Shown: positions 38,101 to 45,161 of the stretch, piece after piece | How positions within the stretch are numbered: the stretch's first letter is position 1 | How the letters are laid out: every line of letters starts with the position of its first letter | From: Paenibacillus luteus | GTDB lineage: Bacteria > Bacillota > Bacilli > Paenibacillales > Paenibacillaceae | Assembly: GCF_006542765.1 (NCBI RefSeq) | Contig: NZ_SKCD01000009.1 | Location: 14,911-78,910 of the forward strand | Length of the DNA: 64,000 nt | Direction: 5' to 3' | Translations under genes and position numbers: made by a program | The notes under the pieces: model-generated | What the model was told of the DNA's origin: nothing | Databases searched by the model: none | What the model saw: the letters and a program-made list of their open reading frames with translations, nothing else

Positions 38101-39507
38101 CAAGAATATCCGGCGATTATACGTTGTGCCTCCTTCTTTTAATTCCATCCCGGTTTGGCTGCCATAATTAGCTCCAACAGTACCTGCTCCGCTGTTAACA
38201 TGAGCATCCGCAGACGCTGAAAGGACTGTTTTGACCACACGTCCCATTAACGCCTCGGTAACCGTCTCCCCGAACAATACCTGATTGTTGGAAAACCCCT
38301 TAATCGAATTAATCAGCACCTTCACCTTGTAGCCTTTACCCACCAGCGGTGTAGCGAAGCTCACAACAAGCGTATTATTTTGTATGAATACGCTGTCCCC
38401 GGCTGCAAGGTCGCTATAGAAGAACCCATTATTGGAAGAAATTTTGACATTCATTTTGTTAAATGCCGCATCACCGCTATTCCATACAATGGCTTTATTG
38501 AAGCTCAATATAATGCTTTCTCCATCAGCACTCATCTCGGCGCCAAGCATACCAGGTGGATTTAAATCCTCCTCTCCAACCAGGCTGCCAGTGACGGTTT
38601 CGGTCGTCCTGGTATTGTTATACCTATCCTTCAAGCTGCCTCCCAAAAGCTTCAGCTTATTCAGACCGCCCTTAAGCGGCAATTGCAAGGAAATAATCAT
38701 GTTATTGCCTCTCAGACTTACCGTATCGCCCGGACCGAGGGCGGAATACGTTGTACCGTTGGTGGCCAGCAGGACATTTCTTTTCAAGTTGTCCCCTGTG
38801 TCATCAAACAACGGTTCATTAAATTGGACTGTAATGTCGCGAAATCCGGCTCCAACCACAGCAGATTGAAATGAGGGTGCCGTGGTATCGTAAGTAACGT
38901 CCAGATGCGGCTTGCGACTGGAAACGGTAGCTTCCTTCGCATATATGTTCTTTAAGGATACCTCGCCGACAAGGGCCAGACTGGCAAGGCCGTCTCCCTC
39001 CTTTTGCTGGCGAATATAATCGGTAATGTCAACGCCGTATTCCACGTAAGTGCCTACGGCCTGTGACGGCAGCGTGAAGGTGCCGATTAATGCACCCAGC
39101 GCCGGCTGATTATTCCAGGTAAGTCCTGGAGACGTTTCTGCCCAGCTATCATCTTCAATCGCATAGACGGATACCGTAACGGGTGTAGAATTAGGTGAAG
39201 CGCTTACAAAAAGCTGTGCAATTTCAATATTGGCATTTACCGATGCAAGGTCAAATCGCAAGAAAGGCCGTTTGGCATTTGTGGGCGATTCGATTATGGG
39301 CAATTGGTACGTTCCGTTCATATTAGTGTATGTCGTAGCTGGATTTTGACTGTCAACGGCTGCGTCCGCTTGCGGATACAATTTAACCGGTGCCGCTTGG
39401 ACGGTAGGGGGAGGAAAAAATATAAACCCACTGAAGGAACCCATAATATACAGAAAAATGATTAAGCTACTGATACTTCTTCGTAATTTTCGCTTAAGCA
39501 AATTCAT
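32158..39507 (-). CDS. Giant S-layer-anchored protein with DNRLRE, SwmB-like and lyase-like helical domains
   Basis: A 2449-aa protein. Signal peptide 1-39 (core LIIFLYIMGSFSGFIFFPPP). Rough order: DNRLRE/CBM96-like domain (40-205), two SwmB-like beta domains, a second DNRLRE domain (425-585), three more SwmB-like domains, an alpha-helical domain (about 915-1340; NPNFWEPNMTLLYASAFVLG, EDGDYMGQLGMEHEFDSSD) whose style recalls the alpha/alpha toroid of PL8-type polysaccharide lyases, two concanavalin-like domains (DFNGYLL-type and FYINGRKELSI), three Fn3 domains, a Big_4-like domain, an unassigned region of about 250 residues and three SLH domains at the C-terminus. It is the last gene of the transporter operon above it (101 bp gap). 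Likely a cell-surface polysaccharide-degrading enzyme; catalytic assignment is weak. Confidence 0.85.
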   Translation of the reverse strand: MNLLKRKLRRSISSLIIFLYIMGSFSGFIFFPPPTVQAAPVKLYPQADAAVDSQNPATTYTNMNGTYQLPIIESPTNAKRPFLRFDLASVNANIEIAQLFVSASPNSTPVTVSVYAIEDDSWAETSPGLTWNNQPALGALIGTFTLPSQAVGTYVEYGVDITDYIRQQKEGDGLASLALVGEVSLKNIYAKEATVSSRKPHLDVTYDTTAPSFQSAVVGAGFRDITVQFNEPLFDDTGDNLKRNVLLATNGTTYSALGPGDTVSLRGNNMIISLQLPLKGGLNKLKLLGGSLKDRYNNTRTTETVTGSLVGEEDLNPPGMLGAEMSADGESIILSFNKAIVWNSGDAAFNKMNVKISSNNGFFYSDLAAGDSVFIQNNTLVVSFATPLVGKGYKVKVLINSIKGFSNNQVLFGETVTEALMGRVVKTVLSASADAHVNSGAGTVGANYGSQTGMELKEGGTTYNRRIFLKFNVGDIGVLNSAWLRLYFSDAYTTAQQLKLYAVTDDSWSETGITYNNQPSYSTLVSSMYVGGVNGWYQWNVAEYVNQQKSADGTVSFMLMGTNSSKNRTVSSKESGANNPQLVVDYDVAPPVLIQSQVSIENKVIQLQFDEYVKEAAAEQNALKQAIALARDGSEFVPLAANDTVTINGSTLTVTLANRLDIPGARIRLEGGSLKDWADNEMGSAQLLTDLVYDATAPILNSVAMLDDANHEIKITGTEPLYSRLFNPEELKAAISFAIDGNTYQPLSQYDSVMVSGGNLVVHLAEKVSGTLSRIRVAANTVKDEAGNAVSTEYTSEAITADSMPPQLLFGYAVNLNKKIVLVFNEVIKAASTNLEELKASLQISTNGGGTYQPLGRDDSVQISGSTLTIHKKEPITGTANRVFISAGIIKDQVDNVLITAMETTDIAAGRTDYPYAPPSSETLERAMIDSANIVFSNKDAAQGSTSELTGSKSFEAIAVSVISGNNDPKLVERCVQIIRKMLTNEVNMPNLQGGLDSRGQSSMVFSIALLWNNQEVMSRLTEAEKSQLVTFFKAALISTAFTSSDYDQDDNRRSGSRLAMNGDPNTYTGNPNFWEPNMTLLYASAFVLGTENVKAILQSYNHMAFIQELANKGLTSIKSCYEKTTGFGTLTAKAARVEGNVKSNLWSFRTITMDAYLANPMKLYAQTQQLTWDRYAEDGDYMGQLGMEHEFDSSDASGPRESATYAVLGIDPSLQNRALLDYFGYWNAPGSEALRDQVDMLQKVGVSDYYAKTINGYYSQSRGGTKTEHFTGDVYTIDTLISIGGLIPGLFHDSFDYMENSYSALTDEWILGGGDWSVTQDIIMPYNIKNPLTTAEGAKESDEEERVLQEISGGYASAYTMKSYSDVSYLAWVRMSSPGEIGIMGRVQDANNGYLLIYGNCSLAIKKKSGGTTTTLIEKPYTLRTGESYRFRGVYTGSTIEFYINGRKELSITDTAFSSGGIGLFSNQASGKFDGILVQPTSMPKPVLHTIGIGDEQVTLHFNGVEGALYYYIRYGTEPGSYTHTIKTISTSPIVTGLTNNITYYFAVSAVGTLGESANSAELSMTPRAATAVSPKLKNLVADGNKIIVDFTTNSINTSYVIHYGNASGEYKYKVEHVTGSPWVIPAAISQMPNYVVVVPWNENGAGMPSNEMAVVPNDTVLLKDYFNDGSYIEDWQLSAGTFSVDHAGGNYRLKSAANNPDRIFVAQGFHWKDYSITAKVEITNPFATTCEEYLLGRYLDYNNYYLLGYKYDQVQDKQVIAIRKKVAGTTTTISQKEFSIAPNREHLFHATFEGSEIKLYVDGILVVEATDSDLLVGTAGILSGKAVAFYDDYTVELLNGMETPAIENIETDDGKAFITFTPVSGAEGYRVKYGEQSHRYTEQKMVTEYLYDPVEVTGLVNGKTYYFTVSAYDAEHEGGNAVEFSVTLPVIHTIHNIDQIQVVTSVGVAPVLPKHVNAEFSDHSIQAIEVRWNSIDPATYSQSGKFTVTGSVYGIATEVEPSCLVTVNPASGAGSGSGNDSSSVISPPANLQVNVTAYGEIVVAPILEIAGGKTVANAIIDAATMKNAVEILRQTGGGKTQISIVVNTEAAVAMVQISASALSDALKAVPEDHLAIQIRNIGYNLPIKVLDLTEVVNTLGAELKDGVVTVRMAKVMGNAAAELELKAKGKGLKLLDKAVDFGITVEAKGKVIGLHSFKNTYVERTIALDKVVDPLKATAALYDPVAESFSFVPAIFKQADGKMEVTIKHPGNSVYTIMEYTKSFADLNGHWARQDIELLASKLVLNGKTEVSFMPDTPVTRAEFTGLLVRSLNLSSAMLAESPFSDIKAENWFMDSVRSAAHAGLINGLGNGEFQPNATITREQMAVMIERAMKLVSKKNGKEGKKPIAFADGPNISAWAKEAVGAIVEAGIVNGVTNQLFAPQEMATRAETAVMLKRLLQYLEFIN

Positions 39508-39608
39508 CGACCTCCTAGTCTTTCTTACTAAAAATAAATCGTGCCGCCCCTCGCAGGAAAGTACCCTTTGAGAATGCGGCCACGTATCTATTCCTCATGG
39601 GCCGTGCA

Positions 39609-39824
39609 CTACATCTTTCTTTGCATGTCCAAGGTAATTCGATGTTCCATCAGACGATACCTTTTCCGGTAATCATCATACATAGCAATGATATCCGCCT
39701 CGGAACCAGTGAAACTGCACTTCATACAGCTGTAAACCTCGTCTGTCTGCTTGAGGTATACATCGTTTCCGCCAAACAGGCATAATGGGCATCGGTACAT
39801 TAATTTTTTCGGATGGTCAGACAT
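39609..39824 (-). CDS. Small zinc-ribbon-like protein (71 aa)
   Basis: A real small gene although it overlaps the 3' end of the preceding gene by 25 nt in another frame. AAGGAGG lies 7 nt before ATG 39824. Four cysteines as C12-x2-C15 and C33-x2-C36 (YRCPLC and YSCMKC) form a zinc-ribbon-type knuckle pair; the C-terminus is a basic helix (MYDDYRKRYRLMEHRITL). No signal peptide. It may be a DNA/RNA- or protein-binding accessory of the operon. The overlap implies translational coupling to the 580-aa protein. Function unknown. Confidence 0.7.
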   Translation of the reverse strand: MSDHPKKLMYRCPLCLFGGNDVYLKQTDEVYSCMKCSFTGSEADIIAMYDDYRKRYRLMEHRITLDMQRKM

Positions 39825-41542
39825 GTCACAGCCTCCTTCCGATTCTCGGAAAGTTCATAATGGAGTTTCAACGAGTAATACGGATTAAACAGGTGGCCTT
39901 CAGCTGCCTCGGCCAATAATGCCGTTCCTTCAGCAGGTTCAAGCGAAATGTACGTTTGGATTGGAGGAATGCTGGCGGATGCCTTTGTACCATTAGGGAC
40001 CTGAATCCATTCTGAATTATAGTCGTAAACCAGCTTTTTTCGGTCGTCCCCTTCCACTTCCAGTATAATTCCATGCAAATCCTCCGCATATTCCGTAAAC
40101 CCATAGCATCCTTTGAAATACTCCTGAATGCCGATTTTAGCTGCCTGGTCGGAAGTGCGCACAAGCTTTCGTCTAATCATTATGATTCCGTTGGGGTAAA
40201 ACTCATAGATGGTTTCGATTTCTATCTGTAAACCATTCTTGAACGATAAAGATGCAGGCGTGAGACGAACCCTCGTCCCCTCATCCCCGCGTTCAACAGC
40301 GGCAACCTTGGTGCTACAATAGCATAGGTCCAGCTTTTCTTCCCCGTTCAAAACAAACAGGGTTGTCCTCGCTCCGTCATCGGCAGAGTGATGCTGTGCC
40401 CCCGACCGAAGCTGGGATTGAATGATATACGGGTAGGATGCAATTTCTCTCATCGGAGAATCCGGCCCCGAATGAGCCGCGAATCGTCCAGCGTAAGGCC
40501 TAATATCGCCGATGGACCCGCCTTGATTCGAATCGATTAATACTCTGAAATACGGATCGATATACCAGAAGTAATGTTTTCCTGAACCAAACAAAATTTC
40601 TTTGCCTAAAGCCACGATAGGCTTGCCTACAGGGATGTTGTCCCGAAACCAGTACCCGAATTCTTTCATGTACATGTCCCGTACTTCTCCTTGATCGCGA
40701 AGCTGAGCGAGATATTCAAGGGTTTCCAAATATAATTGCTGGGATACTTCCGGCATATCCTGCAGATTGGGATTATCGCCGAGCCAGCTCGGGCTTACAT
40801 GAACATGATAGAACGAGTATCCATCATTGTAATCCTCCTGCATTCGGTACTGGTCGACCAGATTGAAGTCGTAGTCATGGCTCAGGCCTTTATTTGCCAG
40901 ACCTCGCTGCACATTGGCGGGATGGCTTGCAAAAAAATCGTTTCTGCCTTCGTAAGCCAGCACCAGATCCCGGCTTAAATGCGGAATGGCGACAAGTCCC
41001 GCCCAGTCTTCTTCATTCGCCGCCGGCCGGAAGGAATGGCCTTTTCCCGGATACCAGGGTCCCCACGATACGCCTTCGGAGAACAGATACCAAGAGTTGT
41101 TGCACCCATGAAAAATTTTCGTTCCTTCTTCGAAGCAGCTTGCCGTTACCGTTGTCGTAGCAGGACTTAGCTCTTTCACGATTTTCATGGACAAAGCGTC
41201 CAACAGGTAGCTTCCAATCGAAACCGGTTCACATCCGAGCTTGGTGCGGAATAGCTGGAGCGCGTATTCAAGCGATTTGCGCTTGTTCTCCTCGCTTGCC
41301 AGCCAAAAGGGGGTATTCCCTCCCCATTCCGGCTTATTGATCCGCCAAAGCCATAACGCAAGCTCATCTCCAAAATCGCGATGATACTGCTTAATTTCTT
41401 CAACCATCGCGTCATCCTCCAGGGAGGAAACAGGGATCATCAAGGTAATCTTCAGATTCAACTTGTGGGCATATTCCTGCTGCAGCTTATAGAACGGATA
41501 ATTTTTTCCCGTTTCCGGCCGATGGATTACATTTAATAACAT
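39800..41542 (-). CDS. Unrecognised barrel-type protein of a glycan operon (possible glycoside hydrolase/deacetylase-like)
   Basis: About 580 aa. ATG 41542 follows AAGGGTGA with about 6 nt spacing; the upstream GTG at 41551 lies in that site. No signal peptide, so cytoplasmic. The N-terminal 330 residues look like a beta/alpha barrel of the polysaccharide-deacetylase/GH57-like kind (LNLKITLMIPVSSLEDDAMV, GDELALWLWRINKPEWGG, YSFYHVHVSPSWLGDNPN), the rest is a beta-sandwich (ETIYEFYPNGIIMIRRKLVR) as in many glycosidases. Conserved acidic and histidine residues are present but no family signature that I can name. It lies between a solute-binding protein gene (37 bp) and the 71-aa zinc-ribbon gene (overlap). 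Probably processes the imported oligosaccharide. Confidence 0.75.
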   Translation of the reverse strand: MLLNVIHRPETGKNYPFYKLQQEYAHKLNLKITLMIPVSSLEDDAMVEEIKQYHRDFGDELALWLWRINKPEWGGNTPFWLASEENKRKSLEYALQLFRTKLGCEPVSIGSYLLDALSMKIVKELSPATTTVTASCFEEGTKIFHGCNNSWYLFSEGVSWGPWYPGKGHSFRPAANEEDWAGLVAIPHLSRDLVLAYEGRNDFFASHPANVQRGLANKGLSHDYDFNLVDQYRMQEDYNDGYSFYHVHVSPSWLGDNPNLQDMPEVSQQLYLETLEYLAQLRDQGEVRDMYMKEFGYWFRDNIPVGKPIVALGKEILFGSGKHYFWYIDPYFRVLIDSNQGGSIGDIRPYAGRFAAHSGPDSPMREIASYPYIIQSQLRSGAQHHSADDGARTTLFVLNGEEKLDLCYCSTKVAAVERGDEGTRVRLTPASLSFKNGLQIEIETIYEFYPNGIIMIRRKLVRTSDQAAKIGIQEYFKGCYGFTEYAEDLHGIILEVEGDDRKKLVYDYNSEWIQVPNGTKASASIPPIQTYISLEPAEGTALLAEAAEGHLFNPYYSLKLHYELSENRKEAVTCLTIRKN

Positions 41543-41579
41543 AGTACTCACCCTTATGCTTTATAATTTCAGAACTGGC

Positions 41580-43142
41580 CTAGCTTTTCAGATACCGTTC
41601 GTACGCATCGTTATAAATTTTAACGATATCGTCCATCCCCATATCCTTTAACGTTTTCAAATAAGAGTCAAAGTTGGCGTCCACTTGTTCAACACCCATG
41701 ACCCACTTTTGTTCCTTCTCCATAATAAAAGTTTCAATTGATGACCATTTTTGGCTAATGATTTTTTGTTCCTCATCGTTAAAGGTCAACTGAGGGAACA
41801 AGGGAAGCAGCGTCTTGTTATTGATGTACATGTTGACGCCCTCCTTGGCTATTGGATTCATCCACTGCTGTTCATAGGAAAAGTCCTGTTTCACGCCAAT
41901 CTCAAGCTGTGCCCCAACTTCCACAAGCTGGTTTAGAACCGACTTTTCGTTTTTCAGCACTTCATCCTTAAAGATCGGCTTGCCGTTGACCATATCATAA
42001 TGAGTTCCTTCCAACCCGAAGTTACTTAAGCGCCGCCCTTCTTCCGTGAACCAGAAGTCGAAATATTTGATGGTTTCTACCGCATGCTTGTTTGAAGACG
42101 AAATCCCCCAGCCACGTGCGACAAGCAGTGGTCGGCTTTGCTCTTCTTTCACCGTTCCGTTTATATCCGCTGGCGGCATAAACGGAACAAACTGAATGGA
42201 CGGCACGCTCTTTTTGACCGAATCATTGTAGGAAGCTGTGCTGCCAAACCAATCGTGAGTTGAACCTCCCGTATTGTTGCCTAGAAGAACATCCCTTGCT
42301 TTGGAGCCACGGGTATAAATTTCATTATCGATGAGCCCTTCTTTGTACCATTTGGCAACATTGCTCATAGCTGTCTTATATTCTTTCTCGTATTTACCGT
42401 AATGAACTTTTCCGTCCTGCTCATACCAGACCGATCGGGCTCCGAACAATTGGGCCAGCTCGATAACACCGGCCTTGTTCCGGTTAAAATAAGGAACTTC
42501 ATCTTTCAATCCATTGCCATTCGGGTCTTGGTTTTTAAATGCGGTTAATGCTTTGTAATACTCATCCACTGTTTTAGGAAACGGCAATCCGAGCTTATCA
42601 AGCCAATCCTTGCGGATAAAAAATCCGCTGGATGCTTCGCCATCCGCTACAAACGGGATATAGTAGAGCTTGCCATCCGACGCAACGGAGCCTTTTCTAA
42701 CCCAATCATTGTCGTCCAAAAATTTCTTCAAATGCGGTGCATGCTGTTTGATCAAGTCATCCAAAGGCACTAAAGCGCCCTGAAGCGCCGCATTGTTCAT
42801 GTCATCCTTACTTCCGTGAATAATATCAGGCAGATTGCCTGAAACCAGCATGAGATTGAAGGTTTCCTTACTGTTTGTCGCCGTTGGGGAAGCCGTTCCC
42901 TTCAAGGTCACCTGGGTCAGTTCTGCTGCTTTGGCGAAAACAGGGGAGTTATTATCAAAAACACGGGAGTCGTTATAGTGCAAATGAATTTTTAGCTCCA
43001 ACGGAGTTTTACTGGTTTCTCCCGAATTATTGGTGTCTACCGCCACTGTGCCTTCCTGTTTAGGGCTATTGGAGCAGCCTGCTGCCAGCGCCGCTACTAA
43101 CGTTACACAAAAAACAATTTTTGCTAGCTTTTTTCCATGCAT
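41580..43142 (-). CDS. Extracellular sugar-binding lipoprotein of ABC transporter
   Basis: A 520-aa solute-binding protein of the LipO/type-1 kind. Lipobox LAAGC with C23 lipid-modified; linker rich in Thr/Asn. Typical motifs: LMLVSGNLPDIIHGSKDDMN, WVRKGSVASDGKLYYIPFVA, FFIRKDWLDKLGLPFP, KYFDFWFTEEGRRLSNFG. ATG 43142 with GGAAGGAAA upstream is preferred over TTG 43145. Third gene of the minus-strand operon (permease, permease, lipoprotein), 26 bp after the second permease. Confidence 0.93.
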   Translation of the reverse strand: MHGKKLAKIVFCVTLVAALAAGCSNSPKQEGTVAVDTNNSGETSKTPLELKIHLHYNDSRVFDNNSPVFAKAAELTQVTLKGTASPTATNSKETFNLMLVSGNLPDIIHGSKDDMNNAALQGALVPLDDLIKQHAPHLKKFLDDNDWVRKGSVASDGKLYYIPFVADGEASSGFFIRKDWLDKLGLPFPKTVDEYYKALTAFKNQDPNGNGLKDEVPYFNRNKAGVIELAQLFGARSVWYEQDGKVHYGKYEKEYKTAMSNVAKWYKEGLIDNEIYTRGSKARDVLLGNNTGGSTHDWFGSTASYNDSVKKSVPSIQFVPFMPPADINGTVKEEQSRPLLVARGWGISSSNKHAVETIKYFDFWFTEEGRRLSNFGLEGTHYDMVNGKPIFKDEVLKNEKSVLNQLVEVGAQLEIGVKQDFSYEQQWMNPIAKEGVNMYINNKTLLPLFPQLTFNDEEQKIISQKWSSIETFIMEKEQKWVMGVEQVDANFDSYLKTLKDMGMDDIVKIYNDAYERYLKS

Positions 43143-43168
43143 CAAAGCACATCTTTCCTTCCGTATGT

Positions 43169-44047
43169 TTATTCTTTAATTGAACCGACCATCATTCCCT
43201 GGACAAAAAACCTCTGAATGTAAGGGTATACAAGTACCATCGGCAAAATGGCAACGATAATCGTGGCATATATAATTGTTTCCTTTGCTATATCCACTGG
43301 CCCTCCGTTGTCCAGCATACTGTTCACATTCATTTCGACAATCATTTTCTTGAGCAGTACCTGCAGAGGTATCTTGCTTTGGTCTGTGAGCAAAACCATC
43401 GACCAGAAATAGGCGTTCCATCTCCCCACCGCATAAAAGAGGCCTACGGTAATTAGAGCCGGAACAGATAGCGGAATGTAGATCCTCCACATAATGCTCC
43501 AGTCGTTGGCACCGTCCACCCTTGCCGCCTCCTCCAGCGAGTCCGGTACAGTAGTGAAAAAAGTTCGCAGCAGAAATACGTTAAAGGTAGTGATCGCAAA
43601 AGCGATGATGATCCCGAAACGACTGTTCAACAAACCCAAATCCCGCAGATTCAGGTAATACGGAATCATGCCGGCGGCCCCGCTCATATTGATCCACATG
43701 GTAAAAGCAATAATGAAATTAATAACGGTAACGCCAAACAAACGCTTTTTGGATAAGGAATAGGCTCCTAGAATCGTCAGCATTAAGCTGACCATCGTTC
43801 CGAACAACGTATAGAAAATCGTATTGGCATATCCGAGCCAAATCCCTTTCTCTGCCAGAACGGTCCGATAGGCTGTAAACGTCACGTCCTTAGGAAAAAG
43901 AAGCACATTTCCCCTCACAACCTGCTCAGGACTACTAATGGAGGCCGACAGCACATAGAGAAACGGATACAAGGCGGCTAATGCCGTCAAGCTTAATAAG
44001 ACATAGTTAAATCCAGAAAACCATTTTTCACCTCGTGTTAGCTTCAT
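43169..44047 (-). CDS. Sugar ABC transporter permease, LplC/YtcP type
   Basis: A 292-aa CUT1 permease with six hydrophobic segments and the EAA loop VPDSLEEAARVDGANDW followed by IPLS. AGGTGA precedes the ATG by 6 nt; the gap to the upstream permease gene is 10 bp. C-terminus QGMMVGSIKE is typical. It forms the channel with the LplB-type protein at 44058-44957. No ATPase gene is in the operon. Confidence 0.93.
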   Translation of the reverse strand: MKLTRGEKWFSGFNYVLLSLTALAALYPFLYVLSASISSPEQVVRGNVLLFPKDVTFTAYRTVLAEKGIWLGYANTIFYTLFGTMVSLMLTILGAYSLSKKRLFGVTVINFIIAFTMWINMSGAAGMIPYYLNLRDLGLLNSRFGIIIAFAITTFNVFLLRTFFTTVPDSLEEAARVDGANDWSIMWRIYIPLSVPALITVGLFYAVGRWNAYFWSMVLLTDQSKIPLQVLLKKMIVEMNVNSMLDNGGPVDIAKETIIYATIIVAILPMVLVYPYIQRFFVQGMMVGSIKE

Positions 44048-44057
44048 GCCAATTCAC

Positions 44058-44957
44058 CTACCATAATCCAGTATTCGTAAATTTCTTGCTCAGCTTGTTG
44101 GCACCAATGACGAGAATAAAGGCAATTACAGCATTAAACAGACCGACGGCAGTAGCCAAATCGTAATGCCCCTCCTGAAGCCCTGCCCGATACGTATAGG
44201 TGCTAATAACATCCGCGGTTTCATACGTAACGGGTTGATACAAGAGAATAATGGCTTCATAGCTGACATCCATAATGTGACCTACCTTCATGATCAACAA
44301 AATCATAATCGTAGGCAGAATGCCTGGGAGGGTAATATGCCACATCTGACGGCCCTTATTAGCACCATCAATTACTGCGGCTTCATAAAGTTGGGGATTA
44401 ATCCCTGACAACGCTGCAAAATAGACAATGGAGCTAAAGCCCGCTTCCTTCCAAATATCAAAGGTCAGCACGAAAATCGACCGAAAATACTCCGGAACAG
44501 TTAAAAAGTAAACTTTTGATCCGCCTAATTTGTCTATAATAAAGTTAATCACACCGTTATTGGGCGCCAAGAAATTGGTTGCAATTCCCGCCACAATGAC
44601 CACAGAAATAAAATGGGGTAAATACGTGAAGGTCTGTACGGTTCTTCGAAAAATGATATTCTTCGCTTCATTCATCAAAAGAGCAAGAACAATCGGTATT
44701 GGAAATGCAAACAAGAGACTGTACAAGCTAAGCACCAAGGTATTGACTAAAACTCGGGTAAAGTAAGGGCTTTCAAGAAATACTTTAAAATGCTCCAGAC
44801 CAACCCATGGGCTTTCGGCAATGCCGCGAAATAGCAAAAAATCCTTAAATGCAATTTGCAGGCCATACATAGGTTTGAAAATAAATAAAGCGTACCAGAG
44901 CAAAAATGGAATCAGAAATAGATATAACAGGTAATCTCTTCGAATTTGCCTCAGCAT
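44058..44957 (-). CDS. Sugar ABC transporter permease, LplB type
   Basis: A 299-aa CUT1 permease. Six hydrophobic segments; EAA loop NPQLYEAAVIDGANKGRQM followed by LPG. First gene of the operon running down to the 2449-aa protein. The upstream 204 bp contain a sigma-A-like promoter (45020-45047) and three TTAACAA repeats. GGGGGA lies 13 nt before the ATG, farther than usual, but no other start is supported. Confidence 0.92.
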   Translation of the reverse strand: MLRQIRRDYLLYLFLIPFLLWYALFIFKPMYGLQIAFKDFLLFRGIAESPWVGLEHFKVFLESPYFTRVLVNTLVLSLYSLLFAFPIPIVLALLMNEAKNIIFRRTVQTFTYLPHFISVVIVAGIATNFLAPNNGVINFIIDKLGGSKVYFLTVPEYFRSIFVLTFDIWKEAGFSSIVYFAALSGINPQLYEAAVIDGANKGRQMWHITLPGILPTIMILLIMKVGHIMDVSYEAIILLYQPVTYETADVISTYTYRAGLQEGHYDLATAVGLFNAVIAFILVIGANKLSKKFTNTGLW

Positions 44958-45019
44958 GGCCGCACCACTTCCCCCAATCCTTTATCTAATCATTTATAGG
45001 TATCGAGCCCGATGACTGC

Positions 45020-45047
45020 ATTCTAGCATAGCCTTTTGACGTGTAAA
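45020..45047 (-). promoter_or_regulatory. Sigma-A-like promoter of the LplB/LplC operon
   Basis: On the minus strand -35 TTTACA (45047-45042), 16-bp spacer, -10 TAGAAT (45025-45020), about 60 bp before the permease start. One mismatch in each hexamer. Confidence 0.55.
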
Positions 45048-45067
45048 ACAATCGTTTTCTGCGTTTT

Positions 45068-45120
45068 TTAACAATAACGGCTATTCGCACCACCTCTTAA
45101 CAATTTCGTACATTTAACAA
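45068..45120 (-). repeat. Three TTAACAA(T) direct repeats upstream of the operon promoter
   Basis: TTAACAAT at 45068-45075 and 45097-45104, TTAACAA at 45114-45120, just upstream of the -35 region. Candidate AraC-type half sites for the regulator encoded next door. Confidence 0.4.
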
Positions 45121-45161
45121 AAACGAACCTTTCCGTTTCCAGAAAGATTCATTGATTTGAA

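Noticed and set aside
45046..45059. Possible cre box at the LplB operon promoter
   Set aside because: Only about 10 of 14 consensus positions match and the CA end is missing.
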